A DNA stretch of 64,000 nucleotides from Caulobacter sp. UNC358MFTsu5.1 (GTDB lineage Bacteria > Pseudomonadota > Alphaproteobacteria > Caulobacterales > Caulobacteraceae): assembly GCF_000712075.1 (NCBI RefSeq), contig NZ_JONW01000005.1, positions 1,388,238 through 1,452,237 of the forward strand, written 5' to 3'. The number at the start of each line of letters is the position of its first letter. Position 1 is the first letter of the stretch. A program made the position numbers and the translations under genes. The notes beneath the pieces were generated by a model. That model was not told the origin of the DNA and searched no databases. It was given only the letters and a program-made list of their open reading frames with translations. This document shows positions 1-10,423 of the stretch, piece by piece.

Positions 1-109
1 CGGTCTGGATCGCCACGCGGGGCTTGGGCGGCGCCGCCCAGGCGGGGGCCGCCACCAGCAGCCCGGCCAGGCCCAACATCCCCCGGCGGCCGATATCCGT
101 GTCGCTCAT
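1..109 (-). CDS. N-terminal fragment of an exported protein (cut by window edge)
   Basis: The ATG on the minus strand ends at 109 and the frame stays open to base 1, giving about 36 residues. They read as an export signal: a charged start with an Arg pair (IGRRGML), a hydrophobic run (GLAGLLVAAP) and an Ala-rich cleavage region (AWAAPP). The mature protein then begins PRVAIQT, which would fit the first strand of a secreted cyclophilin-type peptidyl-prolyl isomerase, but this is a guess from seven residues. The rest of the gene lies outside the window. It reads away from the next gene. Confidence 0.6.
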   Translation of the reverse strand, partial: MSDTDIGRRGMLGLAGLLVAAPAWAAPPKPRVAIQT

Positions 110-253
110 CCGTCGTCCTCGCCTGTCTCCGACCGTGACGGCTTACCGCGCCCGGGCGCGATCGTCGACTGGCCGCGCCCCGGCTTGTTGGCCCTCGCGC
201 CGGACTGCTAAGGACCACCGACCGACGATCCGTCGGCCACGGGGGCCTATTCG

Positions 254-742
254 ATGTTCAAGACGCTTTTCGTCGCCGCCGGGCTGATGGCCCTGATCGG
301 CGCGCCGACCGCCGCGCAAGCCCAGCTGCAGACCGAGCCGCTGGCGGAAGGCCGCCCCTGCGCCTATGCCGACGTCGTCGGCCTGTGGGAGAGCCAGGTG
401 ATCGTCGCCAAGGAAGCCGGCGCGGAAGAGCTCAGCGCCCGCCTTCCGCGCGACTACATGCGGTTCAAGGCCGACGGCGGGATGATGTATTACGGGACCG
501 ACCGCGCCGAGACCGACGTCCCGACGATCCAGAAGAAGCTGGACGACTTCGACGCCACGGACGGGGCGACCTACCAGGCCGAGATGCTGTCGCCCGGCCT
601 GCTGCTGCTGCGTCGGGACGGCGCGCCGTTCCAGGGCTTCACCTGCACGGCGACGACCGACGCGGCGGGCAAACCCACGTTCGTCCTGACCCATCTGAAG
701 GGGATGCCCGCCCTGCGGCGGGTGCAGCGGCGGCTCGACTAG
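254..742 (+). CDS. Hypothetical exported protein, 162 aa
   Basis: The first 23 or so residues form a typical Sec signal peptide (MFKTLFVAAGLMALIGAP, then an AQA cleavage site). The mature part of about 140 residues contains two Cys (in RPCAYADVVGLW and FTCTATTD) that could form a periplasmic disulfide, and an RFKADGGMMYYG stretch. I do not recognise the family. It stands alone, divergent from the fragment at the window edge and convergent with the DUF1150 gene. The ATG was chosen because the signal peptide begins there; the upstream G-rich stretch is only a weak ribosome site. Confidence 0.72.
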   Translation: MFKTLFVAAGLMALIGAPTAAQAQLQTEPLAEGRPCAYADVVGLWESQVIVAKEAGAEELSARLPRDYMRFKADGGMMYYGTDRAETDVPTIQKKLDDFDATDGATYQAEMLSPGLLLLRRDGAPFQGFTCTATTDAAGKPTFVLTHLKGMPALRRVQRRLD

Positions 743-788
743 AGCCCCGCTCGGGCCGGCCTGGAGGGACCGGCCCGGATCGTAGGGC

Positions 789-1058
789 TTAGTGCACCGA
801 GACCGGCGCCAGTTCGTGGGCGAGGGCGGCGGCGACGGCCGCGTCCTTGTCGGTCAGCACGGCCAGGCGCGCGCCGTCGGCGCGGAACACCGCGTACAGG
901 GTCTGGTCGGGCGACAGGTCGACCTCGTCGGTCACGCCGACGGGGACGTCGGCCAGGATCTCGGCCGCCTTGATCGGCCGGACGTAGACCAGGTCGGGTG
1001 CGCCCAGGGCCGCGAAGGCTTCGGCGGAGAAGAACGGGGTAGCGGGGTTAGGTGTCAT
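789..1058 (-). CDS. DUF1150 family protein
   Basis: This 89-residue protein has the pattern of the small alphaproteobacterial DUF1150 family: an N-terminal FAALGAPDLVYVRPI segment, then VFRADGARLAVLTDKDAA near the C-terminus. Members are usually encoded next to a small heat-shock protein, as here, where hsp20 is upstream on the same strand with a 104-bp gap. A strong GGAGGTGG ribosome site precedes the ATG. The function is unknown; the pairing suggests expression with the stress chaperone. Confidence 0.82.
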   Translation of the reverse strand: MTPNPATPFFSAEAFAALGAPDLVYVRPIKAAEILADVPVGVTDEVDLSPDQTLYAVFRADGARLAVLTDKDAAVAAALAHELAPVSVH

Positions 1059-1162
1059 AAGACCACCTCCTTCGGAAAGGGAACGCCCCGTGTCGCGTCT
1101 CGGTTCAGACCGCGACCGTGGGGAACATCCTGGGAAAAGCTTGACTGGAACGGCTTCGGACC

Positions 1163-1588
1163 TCAGCCGACCGAGCGGATCGGGATGCGGCGGACCAGCC
1201 GTTCGGGTTCCGGACGGGCCAGGTCCACGTGCAGAAGGCCGTGCTCAAGCGTGGCGGCCGTGACCTCCATGCCCTCGGCCAGCACGAAGGTGCGCAGGAA
1301 GCCTCGGGCGGCGATGCCGCGGTGCAGATAGGCCTTGTCGGCCTCGGGCTTGCCCTCGCTGTCGCGCCGTCCGGCCACCACCAGCTGTCCGCCTTCGACG
1401 GTCACCTGCAACTGGTCGGGCGAGAAGCCGGCCACCGCCAGGGTGATGCGCACCCCGCCGTCGTCCGATTGCTCGACATTGTAGGGCGGATAGCTTTCGG
1501 CGGCGGCCTTGGCCGCGCGCTCGATCAGGTCTCTGGTGTGCTCGAAGCCCAGCAGGAAGGGGCTGTCGAACAGGATCGTCCGGGTCAT
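1163..1588 (-). CDS. Small heat-shock protein, Hsp20/alpha-crystallin family
   Basis: An ATP-independent holdase chaperone of 141 residues. The N-terminus (MTRTILFDSPFLLGFEHTRDLIERAAK) is typical of the alphaproteobacterial IbpA-like group, followed by YPPYNVEQ and an alpha-crystallin domain (about residues 35-125) containing GFSPDQLQVTVEGGQLVVAG and the GIAARGFLRTFVL strand. A longer frame starts 39 bases upstream. I prefer the ATG ending at 1588 because GAGG lies 8 bases before it and the family starts there. It is followed on the same strand by DUF1150. I found no convincing sigma-32 promoter upstream. Confidence 0.9.
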   Translation of the reverse strand: MTRTILFDSPFLLGFEHTRDLIERAAKAAAESYPPYNVEQSDDGGVRITLAVAGFSPDQLQVTVEGGQLVVAGRRDSEGKPEADKAYLHRGIAARGFLRTFVLAEGMEVTAATLEHGLLHVDLARPEPERLVRRIPIRSVG

Positions 1589-1709
1589 CGCGAAGTCCTC
1601 GCTCAAGCGACTTCGTTCGCCGGACACGACCCAACAGCGGCGCCGCGTCCAACGACGTGACAGTTACGTGGCGATGCGCGGGGGCGGGTTCAAGACCGTG
1701 CGTGGAGAT

Positions 1710-1775
1710 GGGGACACACACTCACGGCACGGCCGTGCGAGGTCGGCCGAAGCCTTCGCGTGAGTGTGTGTCCCC
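1710..1775. repeat. REP-like palindrome, GGGGAC...CTCACG family, copy 1
   Basis: Perfect 17-base arms, GGGGACACACACTCACG at 1710-1726 and its inverse at 1759-1775, enclose about 32 bases with an inner GGCCG-rich hairpin. The same arm sequence recurs at 10235-10300, 10353-10418 and 36386-36466, always between genes. It lies between the 5' end of hsp20 and the 3' end of ydbL. Confidence 0.85.
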
Positions 1776-1787
1776 TCCTTCGTCCGC

Positions 1788-2147
1788 CTACTTCTTCGTC
1801 CAGCCGCCATCCAGCGGCTTCCAGTACTGGCCGGGGGCCAGGCGGGCGTAGAGCTGCTTGGCGGTGGCCTGGCCGGCGGCTTCGGCGGTGACGCCGGTCT
1901 TGCTGGCGGTGTCCTTGTAGACGGCCGCGCGGCCGGCGTTGATCTCGGCCACGGCGGCGCGGGTGGCGGCGTCGCCGCCCGAGACGATGCCCAGGAAGCC
2001 GTCGGCCTGTTCGCCCACCGTGCCGGCGGCCTTGCCGGCGTCGACGGCGGCCTTGGCGGCGGCGGACTGGGCGAAGGCGGGAACGGCCAGGGCCACGGCG
2101 CCCATCGAGGCGGCCACGGCCAGGATCGTCATGGTCTTGCGGATCAT
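1788..2147 (-). CDS. ydbL: YdbL family protein (DUF1318), exported
   Basis: 119 residues with a signal peptide (MIRKTMTILAVAASMGAVALAVPAFAQ). The mature part has the DUF1318 pattern: AKAAGTVGEQADGFLGIVSG, then VAEINAGRAAVYKDTASKTG and a C-terminal LYARLAPGQYWKPLDGGW. In E. coli the order is ydbH-ynbE-ydbL, and the same three genes occur here in the same order on the minus strand. In E. coli YdbL works in the periplasm with the YdbH-YnbE bridge, and this copy probably does too. The gap to ynbE is 13 bases, so the three form an operon. Confidence 0.88.
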   Translation of the reverse strand: MIRKTMTILAVAASMGAVALAVPAFAQSAAAKAAVDAGKAAGTVGEQADGFLGIVSGGDAATRAAVAEINAGRAAVYKDTASKTGVTAEAAGQATAKQLYARLAPGQYWKPLDGGWTKK

Positions 2148-2160
2148 GTCGGTTCCTCTC

Positions 2161-2337
2161 TTAGAACAGGTTGGGGTTCTGCTGGATCAGCGTCTGGACT
2201 TCCTTGTCCAGTCGCACGCGCACGTCGGCGTCCAGCTTGGCGTAGATGTTGATCGGGTCGACCTTGACCCGCACCGTCGGGGTGCACGCCGCGAGGGCGC
2301 CCACCGCGAGGAGGGGAAGGATCAGGGCGCGCTTCAT
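2161..2337 (-). CDS. ynbE: YnbE-like small outer-membrane lipoprotein
   Basis: 58 residues with a lipobox (VGALAAC, Cys18) after a short hydrophobic signal, then TPTVRVKVDPINIYAKLDADV, the recognisable YnbE core. It begins with its own ATG inside a longer overlapping frame. In E. coli YnbE anchors the YdbH intermembrane bridge at the outer membrane. Its position between ydbH and ydbL supports the same role. No Asp follows the lipid Cys (the next residue is Thr), as expected for outer-membrane sorting. Confidence 0.88.
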   Translation of the reverse strand: MKRALILPLLAVGALAACTPTVRVKVDPINIYAKLDADVRVRLDKEVQTLIQQNPNLF

Positions 2338-2372
2338 GGCGGGTGTCTCCAGTTCGGGGGAAATCTGACGAT

Positions 2373-5300
2373 TCAACGCTGAACCGTTGCTGAACGTGGC
2401 GCGGGCTCCGGGGCGGGGCCTGGGGCCGGCTCCGGAACCGGCGTCGGAACGGGGACGGGGACGGGGGCCTCCGGCGCGCTTTCCTGCCAGCCGCGCTTCC
2501 AGGCCGCCAGAAGCTCGTCGAAGTTCAGCGAGGTGTCCAGGGTCAGGTCGACCGGCGTCTTGGCGGGCAGGGGGATGCGGCGGTTGAAGGCGCTGCCGTT
2601 CAAGAGTTCCATCAGCCCGATCTTGGCCTTCTCCGGCACCTTCGGATCGTGCTCGCCCTTGATGTGGAAGAGCACGCCCAGCCGGCCCTTGTCGGTGCTG
2701 CTCACCCCGGCCTCCAGGGTGTCGAACCGCAGGTTCTCCATGGCCTGGTAGGCGAAGTCCTGGATGGCGTTGACCGGCGCGTCCTTCTTGACGGTCAGGG
2801 GGTCGTTGGGGTCGACGCCGCCCTGGCCCGCCTGCACGCCGGTCAGGGCCGTGCGGGCGATCGACAGGCGACCAGGGCCGGTCGCATAGACCTTGCCGTC
2901 GACGAAGCGGAAGCCGGCCTGGTCCATCTCGAACGGCAGGCGGCCGTCGATCGTCGCCTCGACAGAGACCTTGTCGGCCAGGGACGAGCCGGCGACCAGC
3001 TGGCCCAGGTCCAGGCCCGCGATGTCGACCACGCCCTTGGTCGCGCCCTTGCCGTCCAGGGCCAGGTCCAGCGGCTCCAGGGTGATCCTGCCCTTCGACG
3101 CCTCGAAGGTCGCGCCTTCCAGGTGCAGGGCCTCCGCCCCGAGGGCGAGGCTGGCCCGCACCGACTGGATCGGCACGATGGCGTCGACGCTGTCGACGGT
3201 CAGCACCTGGCCGGGCGGGCTGGTCAGGGGGGCCAGGCTGTCGAAGACGATCTCGCCCTTCAGCCGGTGGACCTGGCCCAGCGGGCTGCGGAAATCCAGG
3301 CCCGGGGTCGAGACCTTGCCCTGGCTGGTCAGGACCTCGTCCGCCCAGTTGAAGCGCCCGGTGAAGACGACGGGGCCCTCGGCGTCGCGGGCGATCGCGG
3401 CCAGGGGCGTCAGGCCCAGGGGCTGCAGTCCGCCCTTGGCGAAGACCAGTTTCGTGGCGTCGATGTCGGCCTGACCCCGGCCGCTGGCCACGTCGTGGCG
3501 GATGGTGACCCGGCCCAGCGGGCGGCCGTCCAGGGTCTTGCCGTCCAGCCCGCCGGTCCACTGGCCGCGCGCCAGGTCGACCTCGCCCGTCGCGGCGATG
3601 GTCTCGAAACGCTTGCCCTCGGTGGAGGCCTCCACGACGCGGCCGCCGGTGACCTTGACCTGGGCGGTGTCGAAGCCGCGGCCGCCGCCGACGAAGCTGG
3701 CGTCCACGCCCTCCAGCCGCGCCTGGGCGACATTGACCATCGCCGCGCCGTCCCTGATCAGGGCCGACGCCCGCCAGACCCCGCCGGCGGCGACCACCAG
3801 CGGCTGGGCGGCGGGGCAGAGCTTGAACGTCACGTCGCTGATCGGCGGCTCGCCCATGGCGATCGCGCGGGCGGTCATCGGCGTGCAGCCGTTCAGCCGC
3901 AGGATCAGCCCGCCGCCGGCCAGCTGGGCCCGTCCGGACAGGGTCCCGGCCACGCCCATGAAGGGCGGGACGTCCAGGCTGCCCACCGCCGTGAGGTCGC
4001 TGGTCAGGCCCGAGGCGTCGGAGCGCCAGCGGGCCGCCGTCAGGGCGATCTCGGGCAGGCCGCCGCCGCCCAGGGTCAGCGCCGCCCGGCCCTCGGCCGT
4101 CCCGTTCCCCGCCGCCGCCAGCGGACCGCCGGACGCGCTGAGCACGGCCTTGGCGCCGCCGGGGGCGGTCAGGGCCACGGGGCGGGGCAGGGACAAGATC
4201 GTCCGGCCGCCGGTGATCCCCAGCTTCAGGGCCGGGGCCGAGAGCTCGAAGCGCGACAGCGCCCGGGCCGCGGCCTGGCCGTAGGCGGGATTGGGCAGGG
4301 CGGCGCTGATCCGGGCGGCGTCGGGACCGCTCATCGCCCCGTCGGCGTCGGCCCGGCCGTCCAGGGCCAGGGCGATCCCGTCGGTCCCCGCCGAGAACCG
4401 GCCCTTGCCGTCGGCCGCCAGGCTGGACAGCACCACGCCGCCCGCCGCCACGCGCCCGCCGCCCAGGGCCACGCTCAGCGGGCCGCCGATCGAGGTGCGG
4501 GCTTTGTCCGACACCAGGGTCAGGCTGGGCGACTGGACCTCGAGCGCCGAGCGCGACAGGGCCGCGGGCCCCGCCACCGCCCGGTCGGCGTTGGCGGCCA
4601 GCCGCGTACGGGCCGAGCCGCGCAGGCCGGAGGCGTCATAGGTCAGGGCCAGGTTCGACAGGTCCAGGTCCGCGCCGATGTCGCGGCTGTCCAGGCCCGC
4701 GCCGGCCGTCAGGCGCTCGCCGCGGGCGTGCAGGGTGGTCTTGCCGGTCAGGCCGCCGTGCTTGAGGTCGCCGCTCAGCAGGCCGGCCACCACCAGGTTG
4801 GCCTCCAGCCCGCCCAGGCTGGCGGCCTCGACCTCGGCGCCCCGGGCCGTCAGGGCCAGGCGCGCCTCGGCCGGCCCGACCATCGAGAGCGCCTTGAGGT
4901 CCGGATAGGTCAGGTCGGCCTGCAGCGAGCCTTGCGCCTCGGTCAGGTCCAGCTGGCCGGCGCTGAGGGTCTTCAGGCCCAGCTGGACGTCGAGGTTCAG
5001 CCGGTCGCCGCGCTTGCGGGCCCGGAGCACGGCGCCGTCGGTGTCGAACGACAGGGACGGCGTGGCGTAGTGCATCGGACCCAGCCGGCCGTCGAAGCGC
5101 AGCAGCCGCCCGTCGTCCAGGCTGGCGTCGCCGGTCAGGCGGGCCGGGCCGCCGGGGGTGCGCAGCAGCACCCGGGCGTCCTCGATCAGGATCGCCGGGC
5201 CGGGCGTCTCCGGCTGAGCCGGCGACTTCAGCGCCTGGTCGATCATCGGCTGCAGGGTGCCGAAATTCAGGCCGTTGGCGTCGAGCTGGGCGTTCACCCG

Positions 5301-5696
5301 GGGCCGCACCAGCCGCACGGCGCGGGTGTTCAGGGCGAACTTGCCGCCCGTCCAGGGCGAGGCCAGGTCATAGGCCACCTCGATCCGCTCGGCCGAGAAC
5401 ACCGGGGCGTTCTTGGGGCCCAGGCGGATGGCGCCGGCGAAGCCGGTGGCGTCCAGGTCGTCCAGGTCGAGGGTGGCCTCGATGCCCTTGTCGTGCAGCC
5501 AGGCCAGGGCCAGCTCGCGGCTGATCTCGCGGCGGCCGGCATAGGTGGCGAAGCCCAGCGCGATGAAGGCGAGGGCGGCCAGCGACATCGTTTCCAGCAC
5601 GATGTCGATCAGGGTCGCGCCCGCGACCTCCACGATCTCGGCGGGGGAGGACGTCTCGGCGTCGGGTTTCGTCTCTGGCGGTGGGGGCTCGGCCAT
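2373..5696 (-). CDS. ydbH: YdbH family AsmA-like intermembrane phospholipid transport protein
   Basis: A 1107-residue protein with one N-terminal membrane anchor (about residues 30-55, IDIVLETMSLAALAFIALGF) and a long periplasmic beta-rich region. That region has many short strands and Gly/Ala/Leu-rich repeats, as in AsmA, TamB and YdbH bridge proteins. The C-terminal third contains the most YdbH-like stretch (about residues 800-1030). The tail is Pro/Glu-rich (VPVPVPTPVPEPAPGP). The protein is expected to form a groove carrying phospholipid between inner and outer membranes, with YnbE and YdbL encoded just downstream. A TTG lies 12 bases upstream; I chose the ATG because no ribosome site supports the TTG. 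Confidence 0.85.
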   Translation of the reverse strand: MAEPPPPETKPDAETSSPAEIVEVAGATLIDIVLETMSLAALAFIALGFATYAGRREISRELALAWLHDKGIEATLDLDDLDATGFAGAIRLGPKNAPVFSAERIEVAYDLASPWTGGKFALNTRAVRLVRPRVNAQLDANGLNFGTLQPMIDQALKSPAQPETPGPAILIEDARVLLRTPGGPARLTGDASLDDGRLLRFDGRLGPMHYATPSLSFDTDGAVLRARKRGDRLNLDVQLGLKTLSAGQLDLTEAQGSLQADLTYPDLKALSMVGPAEARLALTARGAEVEAASLGGLEANLVVAGLLSGDLKHGGLTGKTTLHARGERLTAGAGLDSRDIGADLDLSNLALTYDASGLRGSARTRLAANADRAVAGPAALSRSALEVQSPSLTLVSDKARTSIGGPLSVALGGGRVAAGGVVLSSLAADGKGRFSAGTDGIALALDGRADADGAMSGPDAARISAALPNPAYGQAAARALSRFELSAPALKLGITGGRTILSLPRPVALTAPGGAKAVLSASGGPLAAAGNGTAEGRAALTLGGGGLPEIALTAARWRSDASGLTSDLTAVGSLDVPPFMGVAGTLSGRAQLAGGGLILRLNGCTPMTARAIAMGEPPISDVTFKLCPAAQPLVVAAGGVWRASALIRDGAAMVNVAQARLEGVDASFVGGGRGFDTAQVKVTGGRVVEASTEGKRFETIAATGEVDLARGQWTGGLDGKTLDGRPLGRVTIRHDVASGRGQADIDATKLVFAKGGLQPLGLTPLAAIARDAEGPVVFTGRFNWADEVLTSQGKVSTPGLDFRSPLGQVHRLKGEIVFDSLAPLTSPPGQVLTVDSVDAIVPIQSVRASLALGAEALHLEGATFEASKGRITLEPLDLALDGKGATKGVVDIAGLDLGQLVAGSSLADKVSVEATIDGRLPFEMDQAGFRFVDGKVYATGPGRLSIARTALTGVQAGQGGVDPNDPLTVKKDAPVNAIQDFAYQAMENLRFDTLEAGVSSTDKGRLGVLFHIKGEHDPKVPEKAKIGLMELLNGSAFNRRIPLPAKTPVDLTLDTSLNFDELLAAWKRGWQESAPEAPVPVPVPTPVPEPAPGPAPEPAPRSATVQR

Positions 5697-5784
5697 CAGG
5701 GCGCACAATGCCGCAAGCTGCGGCGATTGTTAGGCCCCTTAGCGCCTTCAAGCGCTGCAAAGGCCGCCCCGCTGGAAGAAGGCG

Positions 5785-5820
5785 CAAAAAAACAAAGAGA
5801 TCTGGAGCGCATCTGCGCTC
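5785..5820 (-). terminator. Possible terminator after dapB
   Basis: On the minus strand GAGCGC-AGAT-GCGCTC (5805-5820) forms a six-pair hairpin overlapping the dapB stop. A run containing TTTGTTTTTTT begins about 8 bases later. The distance from stem to U-tract is longer than ideal, so this is tentative. Confidence 0.4.
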
Positions 5821-6617
5821 TAGTTTTGAAAGCCCAGCACATCCTGCATGTCGTAGAGGCCGGGCGGCTTGCCCTTGACCCACACGGCGGCGGCCACGGC
5901 GCCCCGCGCGAACAGGCCCCGGTCGGTGGCCGAGTGCGACAGGGTCAGCACCTCCTCCTCGCCGGCGAAGATCACGCTGTGCTCGCCGATGATCCCGCCG
6001 CCGCGCACCACGGAGAAGCCGATGGCCCCCTCCTTGCGCGGCCCGGTCATGCCGTCGCGGCCGCGGTCGGCCACCTGGCCCAGGCCCACGCCGCGCCCGT
6101 CGGCCGCCGCCTGGCCCAGCATCAACGCCGTACCGGAAGGCGCGTCGACCTTGCGCTTGTGGTGGGCCTCGTAGACCTCGACGTCCCAGTCGGAAGCAGG
6201 CAGGGCGGCCGCGGTCTGGCGCACCAGGCCCATCAGCATGTTCACGCCCAGCGAATAGTTGCCCGACTTGACGATGGCGACCTTGGTCGCCGCCGCCGCG
6301 ATGCGGGCGTTCTGGTCGTCGGTGAAGCCGGTCGAACCGATCACCAGGGCCGGTCCGCCATGCGCCGCGGCATACTCGGCCAGGGCCACCGAGGCCTCCG
6401 GAATGGTGAAGTCGATGGCCACGTCGACGCCCTTCAGGGCCTGGTCGCGCTCCACGATCCCCTCACCGGTCGCGCCGGGACGGTCGAAGCGCGAAAAAAC
6501 CACCGCGTCGGATCGCCCGGCCAGGGTCTTGGCCAGGGCCTGGCCCATCCGCCCCAGGGCCCCCGCGAGCGCAATGGTAACGGTACCTTTTTGCGGAGCT
6601 AAGTCGTTCTGGCTCAA
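5820..6617 (-). CDS. dapB: 4-hydroxy-tetrahydrodipicolinate reductase DapB
   Basis: Catalyses the NAD(P)H-dependent reduction step of lysine and meso-diaminopimelate synthesis. The N-terminus has the dinucleotide fold (GALGRMGQ, residues 19-26). The DapB signature EAHHKRKVDAPSGTA lies in the middle and includes the catalytic His pair and Lys. The C-terminus returns to the nucleotide domain. The reading frame extends to a GTG at 6659, but a GGGAG site six bases before the TTG ending at 6617 marks that TTG as the likely start, giving 265 residues, the normal family length. Confidence 0.92.
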   Translation of the reverse strand: MSQNDLAPQKGTVTIALAGALGRMGQALAKTLAGRSDAVVFSRFDRPGATGEGIVERDQALKGVDVAIDFTIPEASVALAEYAAAHGGPALVIGSTGFTDDQNARIAAAATKVAIVKSGNYSLGVNMLMGLVRQTAAALPASDWDVEVYEAHHKRKVDAPSGTALMLGQAAADGRGVGLGQVADRGRDGMTGPRKEGAIGFSVVRGGGIIGEHSVIFAGEEEVLTLSHSATDRGLFARGAVAAAVWVKGKPPGLYDMQDVLGFQN

Positions 6618-6659
6618 GGCGATCTCCCGGGGTCGACGCGGGCGGTAGTCTCCCGACAC

Positions 6660-6874
6660 GCCCCCTCAGGTCAAGCCAAACTCGGCTCGGATGACAACGT
6701 TGGACAGGCGTAATCCCAAGAAGAACAAGCGTTTGCGGCCGAAAACTTACGCCGAGTAAGGTTGTGACGCCCCCGCCCGGTCGCTACGGTGCGCCCATCA
6801 TAAGGACGCGTCGCATCGTTCGACCCGTCCACACCGTGTGACTAGCAGGACAGTACAGGACAGGGGGACGCCGC
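6660..6874. other. Intergenic region between divergent dapB and maeB
   Basis: 215 bases that must carry the promoters of dapB (minus) and maeB (plus). I see an imperfect palindrome CTTACGCCGAGTAAG (6747-6761) and a tandem pair of GGACAG words just before the maeB ribosome site. Neither matches a regulator site that I can name. Confidence 0.3.
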
Positions 6875-9163
<2,289 letters not shown>

Positions 9164-9167
9164 GGGG

Positions 9168-10007
9168 ATGACAGATCGAAGCTCGGACCCCGTCGGCCTG
9201 GCTCCTATCTCGAAGTTTCTAGCCGGCGTTACGCCCTCTATACCGGCCTTTACGGCTGGCGCGGTAGTTTGTTCACTTGTTTATACTCTTGGATATTTCC
9301 ATTTTTCTGGAATCTACTGGATATCTTCCTTTACGCTTCTTGATTTATTTTCCAGAACCTGGTCCGTCCTTCCGTCGTACACATTAAGCCTGATCCTTAC
9401 TGGGCTAACATATCCCTATTTAATGAAGATATCTGAGAGGCTTAGGCGCAACCGCACTTCACCCACCGATGAAGCCCCCGAAAAACGATCGCTGCTTTGG
9501 AATTTGATCGCTGCACTCTGCGCCGTTTTGAGCTTTTCGTCTGCTATATTCCTGCTGTATGCGCTAAAGTCCACAAATCCATACGAATATTCGGTTCGAA
9601 TTTACTATATTGCATACTTCATACACGCTGTATTTCTAATTAACTTCTTTGGCCTGACAATCTCAAGCATGAGATTAATCTTAGTACCGCTTATATGTTA
9701 TGTAATAATATCCATCACTTTTATTGACGGCTTAATGTCTGGCATTCGCGCAATTACAGAAGAAGGCAATGCTTTGGTTGTATATGGCGACCATAGATAC
9801 TGTGGGAAATATCTTATGAATAGCGAACGAGGGATTTTACTCTACGATCCGATACACAAGAGCGTAAAGTTCATACGGCAAGATCAAATTCACACCGTTG
9901 AACGCCCGGTTCAATGCAGTTTGCCAAAGGAATGGCAGCCTAAGACCTCGAACAGCAATGCCGCCAAAGTCAACGCAGCAAAGGACAAAGGCGTGCAGGC
10001 CCATTGA
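9168..10007 (+). CDS. AT-rich multi-pass membrane protein of unknown function
   Basis: 279 residues with about five predicted membrane spans (roughly 25-45, 62-85, 108-132, 140-162, 165-187) and a C-terminal soluble part of about 90 residues. The last 30 residues are Lys/Asn/Ala-rich and look disordered. Base and codon use differ sharply from every neighbour: many A/T-ending codons and words such as TTTTATTGAC in otherwise very GC-rich DNA. It starts four bases after the maeB stop, using a ribosome site (GGGGGAGTAGGGGG) that spans that stop, so it may be coupled to maeB translation. I do not recognise a family. Composition and the repeats that follow suggest acquisition by transfer. Confidence 0.7.
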   Translation: MTDRSSDPVGLAPISKFLAGVTPSIPAFTAGAVVCSLVYTLGYFHFSGIYWISSFTLLDLFSRTWSVLPSYTLSLILTGLTYPYLMKISERLRRNRTSPTDEAPEKRSLLWNLIAALCAVLSFSSAIFLLYALKSTNPYEYSVRIYYIAYFIHAVFLINFFGLTISSMRLILVPLICYVIISITFIDGLMSGIRAITEEGNALVVYGDHRYCGKYLMNSERGILLYDPIHKSVKFIRQDQIHTVERPVQCSLPKEWQPKTSNSNAAKVNAAKDKGVQAH

Positions 10008-10066
10008 ATCACCATCCACCCCTCAGCGGATGACGCCGCGTCCTGAAACCCTTGGTGGAATGGGAG

Positions 10067-10155
10067 CTCTGGGGTCTGACCGTGTCAAGGATCGCCTCTG
10101 GCGACCGCGTCGCGGCGGCGCGACGCGCCGTCCTTGACACGGTCAGACCCCAGAG
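10067..10155. repeat. Long inverted repeat with 25-base perfect arms
   Basis: Left arm 10067-10091 (begins CTCTGGGGTCTGACCGTGTC) and right arm 10131-10155 are exact inverse complements. They enclose a GC-rich centre with its own small hairpin (GTCGCGGCGGCGCGAC). It lies just after the AT-rich gene. The shape resembles a REP or BIME unit or the end sequence of a small non-autonomous element. No other copy was noticed in the window. Confidence 0.8.
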
Positions 10156-10234
10156 CAGGCTCGCCATCATGGATTTCAGGGCGCGGCCTGGCCGCCGTGG
10201 GCGGTCCGGCTGGGTGAGGGGGGACGAACCGGAC

Positions 10235-10418
10235 GGGGACGCGCACTCACGGCACGGCGTCGCTCAGTTCACTCAGGGCCAGGTGTGAGTGCGTGTCCCC
10301 CAAGTCGTCCGCTGAGCTTGGGGGCTGGTCCTGTGGCGGCGTGGCCGAAGTGGGGGACACGCACTCACCCGGGCTTCGGAGCAGGTCTGGCGAGGTCTTG
10401 CCGTGAGTGCGCGTCCCC
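10235..10418. repeat. Two REP-like palindromes, GGGGAC...CTCACG family, copies 2 and 3
   Basis: Copy 2 (10235-10300) has arms GGGGACGCGCACTCACG and TGTGAGTGCGTGTCCCC. Copy 3 (10353-10418) has arms GGGGACACGCACTCAC and CGTGAGTGCGCGTCCCC. They share the arm sequence of the repeat at 1710-1775 with a few transitions, while the loop sequences differ. They sit 52 bases apart in tandem. Confidence 0.83.
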
Positions 10419-10423
10419 GGCTG

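Noticed and set aside
1589..1700. Sigma-32 promoter upstream of hsp20
   Set aside because: A CTTGAA word exists on the minus strand, but no CCCCAT-type -10 lies at an acceptable distance.
2649..6602. Very long plus-strand open frame opposite ydbH and dapB
   Set aside because: The translation is Arg/Gln/Gly/His-rich with no domain, the usual shadow of a GC-rich gene on the other strand; ydbH and dapB on the minus strand explain the sequence.
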